DNA from: Pseudomonadales bacterium
GTDB taxonomy: Bacteria > Pseudomonadota > Gammaproteobacteria > Pseudomonadales > Azotimanducaceae
Assembly (NCBI GenBank): GCA_016779385.1
Contig: JADHNT010000019.1
Coordinates: 1-34,812 of the forward strand
Reading direction: 5' to 3'
Length of the DNA: 34,812 bases
Positions within the stretch are counted from its first letter, which is position 1, and every line of letters begins with the position of its first letter. The notes under the pieces were generated by a model, which was not told the origin of the DNA, did no database searches, and worked only from the letters and a program-made list of their open reading frames with translations. The translations under genes and the position numbers were made by a program. Shown one piece after another: positions 1-11,450 of this stretch.

Positions 1-46
1 AGCCTCATGCGCCCCACCGCCGATCCCGCGCTCTGAGCGCGCCGGA

Positions 47-649
47 CTAGGCGTTATCGGTGCGCGCAGCCCGGCCTAGATAGCCGCCGTGGTGCCGCAA
101 GCCGTAGTCCATCTTGCTGACGCCCTTCAGCTCCATGAGCGTTAAGGCGAGGGCGTCGCTAATGGCCAGCATGGCCGCGATGCTCGCGCTGGGGGTGAGG
201 CCCAGGGGGCAGGGCTCTTCAATGATGCCCATATCGAGCACGATGTCCGAGAGATTCCGGAGGGGGGAGTCCGCGTGGGAGGTCACGCCAATGATGGTGG
301 CCATGCCCAGGTGGCGAGACAGTTCAAGCATCTCCAGCACTTCCCGGCTTTTCCCCGAGGTGGAGAAGGCAATGATGCAGTCCCGGTCCCCGACAATGCC
401 CAGATCGCCGTGGGCGGCTTCGGCCGGATGGATGAAATGGGCGGGCGTTGCCGTGGAGCACAGGGTGGCGGCAAACTTGCTCGCCATGTACCCCGCTTTC
501 CCAATGCCCGTGGTAAGCACCTTGCCCTTGCAGGCGGCCATGGCGCGGACAGCGGCCTCGAAGGCATCGTCCACCGCAATCGCGGAAATGGCTTTGGCTT
601 CGGCGGCGATGATGGCGCGCACGCGCCCCTGGATGTCTAGGTCGCTCAT
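47..649 (-). CDS. Single-domain SIS sugar-phosphate isomerase, arabinose-5-phosphate isomerase (KdsD/KpsF/GutQ) type
   Basis: The 200-residue product is one SIS domain of the KdsD/KpsF/GutQ type, which interconverts D-ribulose 5-phosphate and D-arabinose 5-phosphate for Kdo synthesis. Residues matching the known KdsD active site are present: Lys51 in the GxGKAG loop, His80 in the EAAHGD motif, Glu103 after the STSGKS phosphate loop, and His186 in the RHHGG motif, where the usual HPGG has Pro replaced by His. The two C-terminal CBS domains of ordinary KdsD (about 320 residues) are absent, and the frame stops right after the SIS fold. The start at 649 is chosen because homology begins there and a GGAGA lies just upstream; the frame stays open to 730. 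It is divergent from the glycan operon. It could be a second isomerase paralogue or act on another sugar phosphate; the fold is certain, the substrate is not. Confidence 0.85.
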   Translation of the reverse strand: MSDLDIQGRVRAIIAAEAKAISAIAVDDAFEAAVRAMAACKGKVLTTGIGKAGYMASKFAATLCSTATPAHFIHPAEAAHGDLGIVGDRDCIIAFSTSGKSREVLEMLELSRHLGMATIIGVTSHADSPLRNLSDIVLDMGIIEEPCPLGLTPSASIAAMLAISDALALTLMELKGVSKMDYGLRHHGGYLGRAARTDNA

Positions 650-760
650 GATGAGGTCTCCACAGCGGTTCGAGCGCAAGCTTCGCCCAAGAAGGTCGCG
701 AAGTCTTCCAGATCGCACCACGCCCCTCAAGGGCCTTAGGATTTTGGGGAGGAAAGCGTC

Positions 761-2731
761 GTGATACCGAAACCGCAGCGGTGTCTTGTAGCTCCCGCGA
801 TCCTGCCGCTGGCCCAGGGCGTGCTGCTGCGTCTTGGGGCCGCGGTGGGTCCTGAGGAGGCTCAGGGCATCGGGTTATGGCAGAGGCGCTTTGATGCTGC
901 CTTAGCCCGCGGTGCGGCGCCCTATCCGCTGGTGGTGGATCGATTGCTGCCCCCCGCGGGGGAAGGGGATGAAAGTTACACGTTGGAGCTTGGCCCTGAG
1001 GAGGGACGGCTTCGGGCCAGCGGCCCCGGGGGCGTGCGCCAGGGGTTAGCTCGCGCGCTGCAGTGGCTGCTTGCTCCCGCCCCAGTGCATGCGGTTTCCG
1101 TTGCTGACGCCCCAGCCCTTCCCTGGCGCGGCCTCATGCTCGATCCCGCCCGCCATCCTTTGGGGGAGGGGGCGCTAGAGCGAACTCTCGACGGCATGGC
1201 GATCTTGGGCTTGAATGTCCTGCATCTTCACTTAACTGACGACCAAGGCGTGGCCTTCGAAAGCCGGCGCCGGCCTCGGCTTCATCAATTGTGCGGCCGA
1301 GAGGGTTACCTCACCGTCGCTTCCCTTCAGCGCTTGGCAGGCGCTGCGGCGGAACGGGGCATTCGCGTCGTTCCCGAATTAGACCTTCCTGGTCATGCGG
1401 GCGCCCTGCTCTTCGCTTATCCCGAGTGCGCGGCGGGCCCTGTTCCCTCCCGCCTTCCCCGGGACTTCGGCCCTTCGTCCTACGCGCTTGACCCTACCCG
1501 GGAGGAAAGCTGGGCCTTCATTCACGATCTCCTTGATGATCTTGCCGAATGCTTTCCGGACCCCTACCTACACCTGGGTGGCGACGAAGTGCCGGCCTCG
1601 ATGTATGCCTTCAAGGATGCGCGTCGCCTCGCCTGGTGTACGGATCGAGACCTCGCGCCTGGCCCCGAGGTGCAGCAATGGTTCAGCCGAAGCCTTGCCG
1701 AGCTTTGTGCGCGGCGGGGCAAGCGTTTGATCCTTTGGGATGAGGCGCTCCATCCCACGCTACCGCGGGAGGTGACGGTTCAGGTCTGGCGACGGGTAGA
1801 AACCCTGGAGGCCGCCCTGGCCCAAGGCCACAACGCGATTCTCTCTTCCCCCTTCTATCTCGATCTTGCCTTTCCCGCGGAGCGGCATTTGGCCTTTAGT
1901 CCCAGTGCTGGGGGGAACGCCCTCGTCTCTGCACAGCAAGCTCTGCTGGCGGCCCCGGAGCTCTCGGATGTTCATCGGGGGCTAGCGTGGGCCATGGCGA
2001 GAGCAGATTCCCTTGAAACCGTAACCGGGCCCTCCCGGGGGCGGACGCTCGGCGGAGAGGGATGTCTTTGGGGTGAACTGGTTGATGAGGCGGTGCTCGA
2101 TGGCCGCTTGTACGATCGCCTGCCAGCGGTCGCGGAGGCCCTGTGGAGGGAGACGCCGGGATCTCCCGAAGATCATCGGGAGCGCCTAGCCGCGCTCTTC
2201 CCCGTGCTTGAGCGCACCACGGCCTGCGAGCCCCGCCCTGCCACCCGGGCCTGTGCCGCGCTGGGGCTTCAAGCAAGCTTGGCCGCCCCCCTTCGCGAAC
2301 TGTTCGAGGCTGTCGTGCCCCTCCGTTGGTATAAGCGGCTGCTAGGTCAGGGCCTAGACGGGCGGCTTCGCGGGGCGGAAGCGGTGCCCCGCTCGCGTGA
2401 TGCGAAAACCCCGCTCACCGCTCCCGTAGACTTTGTTCCATCAGAGAGCCTGGTGCTGAGACGGCTGGCGGAACTGCCAAGGGATGACCCCGCTTGGGTC
2501 GCCCAGGGCGAGCGCTGGCTCAGAGCAATAGAGGCGCTGTCGTCTGCCTTTCGTGAGGGAGGGCCCCTCTCGCCCTTTGCTCCCCACGGCCATGCCCTCG
2601 CCACGCTGGCGAAGGCGCTGGTGAACCAAGATCCGAGATTGCTCGAGCTTGCGGAACGGTTTCAGGATCTTGAGGCCGGGGAGGCGCGTTTCGCGCTGTC
2701 CGCGGCGATCCTCGGACGGCCCCTGCCGTGA
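761..2731 (+). CDS. GH20 beta-N-acetylhexosaminidase, probably cytoplasmic
   Basis: This 656-residue glycoside hydrolase family 20 enzyme should release terminal beta-linked GlcNAc or GalNAc by substrate-assisted catalysis. An N-terminal GH20b-like domain (about 1-118) leads into the barrel, which opens at Trp122 with an RGLMLDPARHP segment. Further signatures are HLHLTDDQG, the VVPELDLPGHA strand, the LHLGGDEV motif with catalytic Asp275-Glu276, and GGEGCLWGE. About 170 C-terminal residues form an alpha-helical extension I cannot name. There is no signal peptide, which implies cytoplasmic action on imported oligosaccharides. The start is GTG at 761, with a strong GGGGAGGAAA site at 746-755. 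It is the first gene of a run whose next member overlaps it by GTGA. Substrate (chitobiose, glycoprotein or milk-type glycan) cannot be read from the sequence. Confidence 0.9.
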   Translation: MIPKPQRCLVAPAILPLAQGVLLRLGAAVGPEEAQGIGLWQRRFDAALARGAAPYPLVVDRLLPPAGEGDESYTLELGPEEGRLRASGPGGVRQGLARALQWLLAPAPVHAVSVADAPALPWRGLMLDPARHPLGEGALERTLDGMAILGLNVLHLHLTDDQGVAFESRRRPRLHQLCGREGYLTVASLQRLAGAAAERGIRVVPELDLPGHAGALLFAYPECAAGPVPSRLPRDFGPSSYALDPTREESWAFIHDLLDDLAECFPDPYLHLGGDEVPASMYAFKDARRLAWCTDRDLAPGPEVQQWFSRSLAELCARRGKRLILWDEALHPTLPREVTVQVWRRVETLEAALAQGHNAILSSPFYLDLAFPAERHLAFSPSAGGNALVSAQQALLAAPELSDVHRGLAWAMARADSLETVTGPSRGRTLGGEGCLWGELVDEAVLDGRLYDRLPAVAEALWRETPGSPEDHRERLAALFPVLERTTACEPRPATRACAALGLQASLAAPLRELFEAVVPLRWYKRLLGQGLDGRLRGAEAVPRSRDAKTPLTAPVDFVPSESLVLRRLAELPRDDPAWVAQGERWLRAIEALSSAFREGGPLSPFAPHGHALATLAKALVNQDPRLLELAERFQDLEAGEARFALSAAILGRPLP

Positions 2732-3744
2732 GCCTCAAGGAGCGCTTCCGTTTTCTCGGGCGCCGCTTTGGTATTCCGGAAAGGGCTAAGTGGTCTGTGC
2801 TCCCAGGAGGGCATATCAACGCGACGCGCCGGGCTCGGTGGCCCGAGGGCGACGTGCTGCTGCAGCGAGTAAACCCCGCAGTATTCCCCGATCCGGAAAT
2901 CCCCTGCCGCAACAGCGCTCTGGTGCTGGCCCATCTGGCCGGCAAGGGCATCCCCACGCCTCAAACCTTGCCTGCCCTAGGAGGCGCGACCTGGCTTAGG
3001 GAAGAGGACGGCTGCTGGCGGGCCTTTGAGTTTCTCGCTGACCATGGCGGCGCCGAGAAAACCCTAGCGCGGGCTCCCGAGGCCGGCCGGGCCTTGGGGG
3101 CCATGCTGGCAGCGCTCGAGGACTTTCCAGCGAGTCAGCTCGCGCCGGCGCTTCCTGGCTACCACGCTTTGGACCACCATCGGGCCCACTTTGCGGCGCA
3201 TCGAGAGGCAGAGCAGGCGCTGGGCCCGGAAGCGTGGGCTCAGCATCGCGAGCTGGAGGCGGCGCTAGGCCCCGCGCCGCTGGCGGGACAGCCTCGGGTG
3301 ATCCACGGCGATACCAAGCTGGCCAACGTGCTGCTGCCATTGATGCCGGGCCTCGAGCCCGTGGTGGTGGATTTCGACACCGTGCTGCTCGGCACTTTGG
3401 CTATGGACTTTGGCGACTTCCTTCGCTCCGTCGCCTCGCCGAAGGAGCAGCGGGAAGTCGAGGAGCAGGGGGCCCTGCTCGCCCGCTTGAGCGCTGCCGG
3501 TGCGGCCTTTCTTGAACCGCTCGGGCCCGTAGGAGAGGCGTGCCTCCCTGCCCTTGCTCCGGCGCCGGCGGCGATGTCCTGGATGCTTGCGCAGCGCTTC
3601 CTAACCGATCATCTAGAGGGGGATCGCTACTTCGCGGTGACCGCCCGAGGAGACAATCTCCAGCGAGGCCTGGCGACCCTCGCTCTCGCCCATCGCCTGC
3701 TCCAGCTGGCTCCGGCGCTTGGGAAAGCATTGGCAAGGCCCTAG
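2728..3744 (+). CDS. N-acetylhexosamine 1-kinase-like phosphotransferase (NahK/APH fold)
   Basis: This 338-residue protein has the aminoglycoside-phosphotransferase/choline-kinase fold. The N-terminal GGHIN loop followed by LLQRVNPAVFPDPE (about 27-57) is the hallmark of the NahK family, which phosphorylates GlcNAc or GalNAc at C1. The catalytic loop HGDTKLAN (193-200, base Asp195) and the metal-binding DFD (215-217) are intact. The start is GTG at 2728, overlapping the TGA stop of the GH20 gene, so translation is probably coupled. The context fits: the upstream hexosaminidase would liberate the amino sugar and this kinase would trap it as a 1-phosphate that can be uridylylated. No pyrophosphorylase or GlcNAc-6-P deacetylase lies nearby. 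Another small-molecule kinase role is possible, but the GGHIN/LLQRVN pair makes NahK the best match. Confidence 0.8.
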   Translation: MSLKERFRFLGRRFGIPERAKWSVLPGGHINATRRARWPEGDVLLQRVNPAVFPDPEIPCRNSALVLAHLAGKGIPTPQTLPALGGATWLREEDGCWRAFEFLADHGGAEKTLARAPEAGRALGAMLAALEDFPASQLAPALPGYHALDHHRAHFAAHREAEQALGPEAWAQHRELEAALGPAPLAGQPRVIHGDTKLANVLLPLMPGLEPVVVDFDTVLLGTLAMDFGDFLRSVASPKEQREVEEQGALLARLSAAGAAFLEPLGPVGEACLPALAPAPAAMSWMLAQRFLTDHLEGDRYFAVTARGDNLQRGLATLALAHRLLQLAPALGKALARP

Positions 3745-3788
3745 GCAGGTCGCAAGATGGGTATCTGCTTCTGCATAAGGGTTGTTCC

Positions 3789-7808
<4,020 letters not shown>

Positions 7809-7817
7809 GGCGCGTCC

Positions 7818-8273
7818 CTAGCCCCGGAGCTTTACGGCGTAAACCCCTTCAAAGCGGGCGCAGTTCTCCGTTTCCGAGCCGTTGACGAAGACCGCCAGGG
7901 TCAGCCGTGCCCGGCCCTCGCTACGAAGGGTGTCGCAGAAGGCCTCGCGCTCCGCGGCCCCAAGCGTGGTGTGGATGGTCAAGGCCTCCGTCACCGGGCG
8001 GCGATAGCGGATCGTCCCCTCCGCAATCACCAGTTCCCCGTCGAGCCCCGCGGCCTCTAGAGTGAGGGCAACCCGGCCCCAGCCACAGAGCGCGGCGGCG
8101 GCGTAGAGGCTACCGGCGAAGCCCGTGCCGTGCACGTTCCGGTTCGGCTCGAGGGGCGCCTGGAGGAACAGGGCGCCGTCATCGCCATCCATAATTTTTA
8201 AGCCCATGGCGGCGCTGAGGGGAATTTCTTCATGCCATCGGCGTTCGAGGGCAATAAGGGCAGGGCTTAGCAT
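7818..8273 (-). CDS. YiiD C-terminal-type thioesterase-like hotdog protein
   Basis: This 151-residue product resembles the YiiD C-terminal putative thioesterase domain. It has an N-terminal helix leading to HEEIPLSAAMGLKI, a central PNRNVHGTGFAGSLYAAAALCGWG helix region (about 43-65) that forms the hotdog active-site helix, and late strands with IRYRRPVT and FVNGSETENCARF. The family is thought to hydrolyse acyl thioesters, but the substrate is unknown. ATG 8273 is preceded by a good AAGGAG. It is the last gene of the riboswitch-led minus-strand run, 48 bases after the YkoF-like gene, so it may be thiamine-regulated or a passenger with its own translation signal. The plus-strand lipoprotein gene ends only nine bases away. 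Confidence 0.75.
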   Translation of the reverse strand: MLSPALIALERRWHEEIPLSAAMGLKIMDGDDGALFLQAPLEPNRNVHGTGFAGSLYAAAALCGWGRVALTLEAAGLDGELVIAEGTIRYRRPVTEALTIHTTLGAAEREAFCDTLRSEGRARLTLAVFVNGSETENCARFEGVYAVKLRG

Positions 8274-8321
8274 AGCGCGCTCCTTTTCAGGGGGCAGTTT
8301 GCCCCCTTTCGCGGAGGAGGG

Positions 8322-8597
8322 CTACGGCGCTCCGTAGGCCTCTTCCGGGTGGGGCGCGGTGGCGGGGAAGGTCAGCACCTTCAGCACCAGCGCCGCCCGA
8401 GGACCCTCCTCTAGGGTGTCGAGGGCGCGCTCTAGCCGCTCCCATAGCAGCGCCCTAGGTCCTTCGATGCGCGTGCTCATGGGGCCCACGGTGACCGTAA
8501 GCTCGGGGTGCGCGAGGGCGGCAATAAACCCCTCGATCGCCGGTATGTAGCGACGATCGAGGGGGTAGAGGCTGGCTTCTACGGACCAAAGGCTCAC
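8322..8597 (-). CDS. YkoF-like thiamine/hydroxymethylpyrimidine-binding protein, single domain
   Basis: This 91-residue protein matches one half of the YkoF family (thiamin/HMP-binding ferredoxin-like domain). The signatures are VEASLYPLDRRYIPAIEGFI near the N-terminus (about 6-25) and VGPMSTRIEG in the middle (about 38-47). YkoF of Bacillus has two such domains and binds thiamine or HMP; here only one is present, so dimerisation would be needed to rebuild that architecture. The start is GTG 8597, four bases after the receptor's stop, so translation is probably coupled. The TPP riboswitch upstream of the operon supports a thiamine-related role. No YkoCDE ABC components are in the window. The frame is short, but the LYPL and MST motifs plus context make the call good. 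Confidence 0.8.
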   Translation of the reverse strand: MSLWSVEASLYPLDRRYIPAIEGFIAALAHPELTVTVGPMSTRIEGPRALLWERLERALDTLEEGPRAALVLKVLTFPATAPHPEEAYGAP

Positions 8598-8601
8598 GGG
8601 C

Positions 8602-10665
8602 TCACCATGTCAGGGACAGGCGGGCGCCGACTTCTCGAGGCGCGCCAAGCTGGAGGTATTCCCCGGTCGCATAGCCATTGCGGGGATCGTTGCCGAAGCC
8701 GCCGAAGCCTCGGGTGCCATAGCGCTCGTCCGTGAGGTTGCGTCCATAGAGGGCCAGGGTCGCGGGCCCCAGGGGCAGGGCCAGCTGGGCGTTTAAGCGA
8801 TACAGGCTTCGAGCCCGCGCATCGTGGGAGTCGGACCAGTAGAAGCCATCCCGGCCGAGGGCCGTGATTTCGAGGGTGCTGTTCCCCGGCAGCGCTTGCC
8901 GAGCCTGGAAGGAGAACTGGTAGCGCGGGGCATGGGCCTGGTCACGCCCCGTTAGCGTATCGCCGGCGCCGTTTTCATAGCGATCAAAGCGGGTGGCCAG
9001 CAGGCCGAGGGTGCCCTGGAGGCTCAGCCCGTCCGTTGCTTGCCAGCGCCCCTCCGCTTCGAGGCCGTAGTTGCGCCCCTCCGCCGCATTGCCCGTGAAG
9101 TCGATGAACTCAGCGCTGCCGTCGCCGCGGACGCGAACGATGGAGGTGCTGATCTGCTGATCTTCCCGCTGCATCCAGAACAGGGTGAGCGCCCCGGCGA
9201 GGGTGCCATCGGCGTTGCGGCTTCGGAGTCCGATTTCCCCGTTCCAAAGCCCCTCGCTGCGGAAGCTGCGGAGATCCTCCGACAGCGTGCCATCGCTGTT
9301 GAAGCCGCCGGCTTTGTAGCCCCGGCTGAGCGCGAGGTAGGCCGTCCAACCCCCGCTGCCGTCAAAAAGCAGCGCGGCGCGGCCGCCGAGCAGCGTTTCC
9401 TGGGGGCGGAAGCGCACGGCGGCGCTGTCGTCGTAGCGGTCTCGGCGCTGCTCGAGGCGAAGTCCCCCCTCAAAGCGCCAGGGGCCGGCCAGTCGCTGGC
9501 CCAGCTCTCCGTAAAGCGCGCGGCGCTCGGTTTCAAATTGGCTCGTGAAGGGCCCTGGGGCGAAGGTGTAATCCCGCAACAGGTCTACCGTGCGCCGGTG
9601 TTGGTACAGGCCAAGGGTCCAGGGCCGATCCCCCTTAAGCTGCTGGAGGCGCAGTTCGGCGGTGGTGGTTTGACGATCCCGACGGTAGCGATCCTCAGAG
9701 CTGTACCCGTCGGGGTGGAAGCCCTCAAACGTCCAGTCCTCGTCGTACCCGTAATCGCTGTGTCCCTCGCTTCCAGCGATGAGGAGCGTAGCCCTAAGGC
9801 CGCCGGGGAGATCGGCTCGGGTCAGGCGCAGGCTACCGAGCGTGCTGTCGAGGGCGTCTTGCCCCGGCGTGTCGGCGAGGCTGCGCCGGCCATTATCGAA
9901 GGTAAAGCCGTCGTAACCGTTATCCAGTTCTAGCCGGCTTAGGCTGAGATCGAGGTCCCAAGCGGGCGCGAAGGCGTAGGCCAGGCGGAGCCGGGCGCCG
10001 CGCTCGTTGTAGTTCCCCGTGTCGTCCTTGCCGAGTGCTTGGTTCCGCATCCAGCCATCGCTTTGTCGATCGAAGGCCGCTACGCGCACCCCCAGGCGGT
10101 CGGAAAGACGCGTGCCGAAGGCCCCAGCCAGGCCATGGGTGCCCAGGTTGCCACCCTCCACCGTGAGCGTTCCCGAGCGCCGGGCCCCGGGCGCCGGGGG
10201 CGCCGTGCTTTCGAGCACCATGAGCCCCGCGAGGGCGTTCGCGCCATAGCGTCCCGGTTGAGGTCCGCGAAACAGGTTCACCGCCTTGAGATCAAAAAGC
10301 TGGGCGGCGCCGCCAGCCCCGGAAAGATCGACGCCATCGAGGATGAGGCCCACGGAGGGGTTAAGGGGTTCGCTGAACTGGCCTCGCTCCCCGATGCCGC
10401 GCATTTGGAAAAAGCGCGCCCGCCCTCCGCCGTTGGCGGCGTTAACGTTGGGGCTCTCGGCGAGCAGCCCTTCAAGGTGACTCTGGCCCCGGGCCTCTAG
10501 GTCGGCCTGGGTGAATACGGTGATGGCCGTTGGCAGCTCCTCAAGGGTTCGGGGTTGCAGCGCGCCGGTGACCACGATTTCCTCCAGGGGCGCGGGGCTA
10601 GCCAGGAGGGCCAGGGGGCTCAGGCCCAGGAGTAAGGGGCTTGCGCGAAGTAACTTGTACAGCAT
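8602..10665 (-). CDS. TonB-dependent outer-membrane receptor under TPP riboswitch control; candidate thiamine or precursor transporter
   Basis: The 687-residue protein has an N-terminal signal peptide (about 1-22), a TonB box-like EEIVVTG (28-34), a plug domain (about 38-155, with MRGIGERGQFSEPL and LILDGVDLSG), and a beta-barrel ending in the aromatic C-terminus LSLTW. This is a full-size TonB-dependent receptor that imports a ligand across the outer membrane using energy from TonB-ExbBD. The substrate is not readable from the barrel, but a THI-box riboswitch lies 68 bases upstream and a YkoF-like thiamine-binding gene follows four bases downstream, so thiamine, a phosphate ester or a pyrimidine precursor is the best inference. 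ATG 10665 has an excellent AAGGAG that is masked by a hairpin. Thiamine-regulated receptors of this kind have been predicted in other bacteria. Confidence 0.9.
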   Translation of the reverse strand: MLYKLLRASPLLLGLSPLALLASPAPLEEIVVTGALQPRTLEELPTAITVFTQADLEARGQSHLEGLLAESPNVNAANGGGRARFFQMRGIGERGQFSEPLNPSVGLILDGVDLSGAGGAAQLFDLKAVNLFRGPQPGRYGANALAGLMVLESTAPPAPGARRSGTLTVEGGNLGTHGLAGAFGTRLSDRLGVRVAAFDRQSDGWMRNQALGKDDTGNYNERGARLRLAYAFAPAWDLDLSLSRLELDNGYDGFTFDNGRRSLADTPGQDALDSTLGSLRLTRADLPGGLRATLLIAGSEGHSDYGYDEDWTFEGFHPDGYSSEDRYRRDRQTTTAELRLQQLKGDRPWTLGLYQHRRTVDLLRDYTFAPGPFTSQFETERRALYGELGQRLAGPWRFEGGLRLEQRRDRYDDSAAVRFRPQETLLGGRAALLFDGSGGWTAYLALSRGYKAGGFNSDGTLSEDLRSFRSEGLWNGEIGLRSRNADGTLAGALTLFWMQREDQQISTSIVRVRGDGSAEFIDFTGNAAEGRNYGLEAEGRWQATDGLSLQGTLGLLATRFDRYENGAGDTLTGRDQAHAPRYQFSFQARQALPGNSTLEITALGRDGFYWSDSHDARARSLYRLNAQLALPLGPATLALYGRNLTDERYGTRGFGGFGNDPRNGYATGEYLQLGAPREVGARLSLTW

Positions 10666-10671
10666 GACAGT

Positions 10672-10693
10672 CTCCTTCTCTCGAGAGATGAAG
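10672..10693 (-). promoter_or_regulatory. Hairpin masking the receptor's ribosome-binding site (riboswitch expression platform)
   Basis: Read on the minus strand, CTTCATCTC (10693-10685) pairs with GAGAAGGAG (10680-10672) around a TCGA loop, with one A-A mismatch and one G-U pair. The 3' arm contains the whole AAGGAG site for the receptor ATG at 10665. This is the layout expected of a translational riboswitch: TPP binding would leave this hairpin free to form and block initiation. The pairing is seen in the sequence; the regulatory effect is inferred. Confidence 0.6.
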
Positions 10694-10732
10694 ACCCGGA
10701 AGCGGTGAGGTGAGGGGCATAGCGAAGATGGC

Positions 10733-10831
10733 CACCTATCCCTACGCCGGTGCTAACCGGATCAGGTTCAAAGGGTCCGTTTCCGCGGAAAACGTCTCAG
10801 GCCTGCGATCGTTCAGGCCACCCCTTAGGTG
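10733..10831 (-). promoter_or_regulatory. TPP riboswitch (THI element)
   Basis: On the minus strand the conserved THI-box blocks occur in order: GGGGTG at about 10824-10819, CTGAGA at 10800-10795, then ACCC followed by GAACCTGATCCGG, TTAGCA and CCGGCGTAGGGA (10777-10740). The closing P1 helix is visible as CACCTA (10831-10826) pairing perfectly with TAGGTG (10738-10733). A GTTTTCCGCGGAAAC stem supplies the variable helix between the CTGAGA block and ACCC. This is a standard aptamer that binds thiamine pyrophosphate. It lies just upstream of the TonB-dependent receptor operon, so the receptor and probably the YkoF-like gene are repressed when TPP is plentiful. Confidence 0.96.
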
Positions 10832-10842
10832 TTGCGGGAGGG

Positions 10843-10871
10843 AGTTTAGGTAGGCCCGGTGCGCCACGCAA
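10843..10871 (-). promoter_or_regulatory. Candidate sigma-70 promoter for the thiamine-responsive operon
   Basis: On the minus strand TTGCGT (10871-10866) and TAAACT (10848-10843) are separated by exactly 17 bases. The predicted start of transcription would fall near 10836, a few bases before the P1 helix of the riboswitch, as expected for a leader RNA. The -35 match is modest (3 of 6) and the -10 match is 4 of 6. Confidence 0.4.
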
Positions 10872-10949
10872 GGGTGAGGGTGCGCCCGGCCCCTTGCCCT
10901 GGACCCGCTGGGGGCGAAGAATGGAGGCCTCTCTTCCGGAGCGGGCGCC

Positions 10950-11450
10950 ATGATCGAGGGCGATCAACCCTTTTCCCTTCGCCGCTGCGATCCCCGGCAG
11001 GAGCGCGCGGTGCTCGTCGAGGCGGTGGCGGCGCTTCAGGATTTCGAGCGCGCGGTGGAACCGCGCCTTCCCGAGGGTGCCGCGGTGGCGGCGCGCTATG
11101 TGGACGCCATGGTGCAGCGCTGCATGGCGTTTCGCGGGGCGATCTTTCTTGCGGAGCGAAAGGGCCAGCTGGCCGGATTCTGCTGCGTGCTGGCTCGGGT
11201 CACGGATAGCGCTCTGGCAGAGGGGCAGCGCACCTACGCCAGCCTCGGGGAGCTCTTCGTTTACCCCGCCTTTCGGGGCCAGGGTGCCGCCCGGGCGCTT
11301 TTGTCCGTGGCCCAGGCCTTTGCTCGGGAGGGGGGCAGCGCTACCCTGCGGGTTCAGGTCCTCGCGGCCAACGAAGGGGCGCGGGCCACCTACGATCAGC
11401 TGGGCTTTAGACCCCGCCTTCTTGAGCTCGAGAAGCCTCTCACGCCGTGA
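10950..11450 (+). CDS. GNAT-family N-acetyltransferase
   Basis: This 166-residue protein has the GCN5-related acetyltransferase fold. The acetyl-CoA-binding motif A is ELFVYPAFRGQGAARALL, with the pyrophosphate loop RGQGAA at 109-114, and motif B is AANEGARATYDQLGFRPR near the C-terminus. The acceptor is unknown. ATG 10950 has GGAG eight bases upstream; a longer overlapping frame from 10859 in another register is not coding. It is transcribed away from the TPP riboswitch and is followed by a second GNAT gene overlapping by GTGA, so the two are probably co-translated. Confidence 0.85.
   Translation: MIEGDQPFSLRRCDPRQERAVLVEAVAALQDFERAVEPRLPEGAAVAARYVDAMVQRCMAFRGAIFLAERKGQLAGFCCVLARVTDSALAEGQRTYASLGELFVYPAFRGQGAARALLSVAQAFAREGGSATLRVQVLAANEGARATYDQLGFRPRLLELEKPLTP

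Noticed and set aside
1-36. Possible C-terminal tail of an upstream plus-strand gene ending at TGA 34-36
   Set aside because: Only eleven codons are visible and no motif can be read, so it cannot be told from random open sequence.
9040-9933. Plus-strand open frame of 297 codons opposite the TonB receptor
   Set aside because: It is antisense to a confident receptor gene, shows no family motif, and long antisense frames are common in GC-rich DNA.
10733-10831. Cobalamin riboswitch, often found before TonB receptors
   Set aside because: The conserved blocks are those of the THI element (CTGAGA and GAACCTGATC), not the B12 box.
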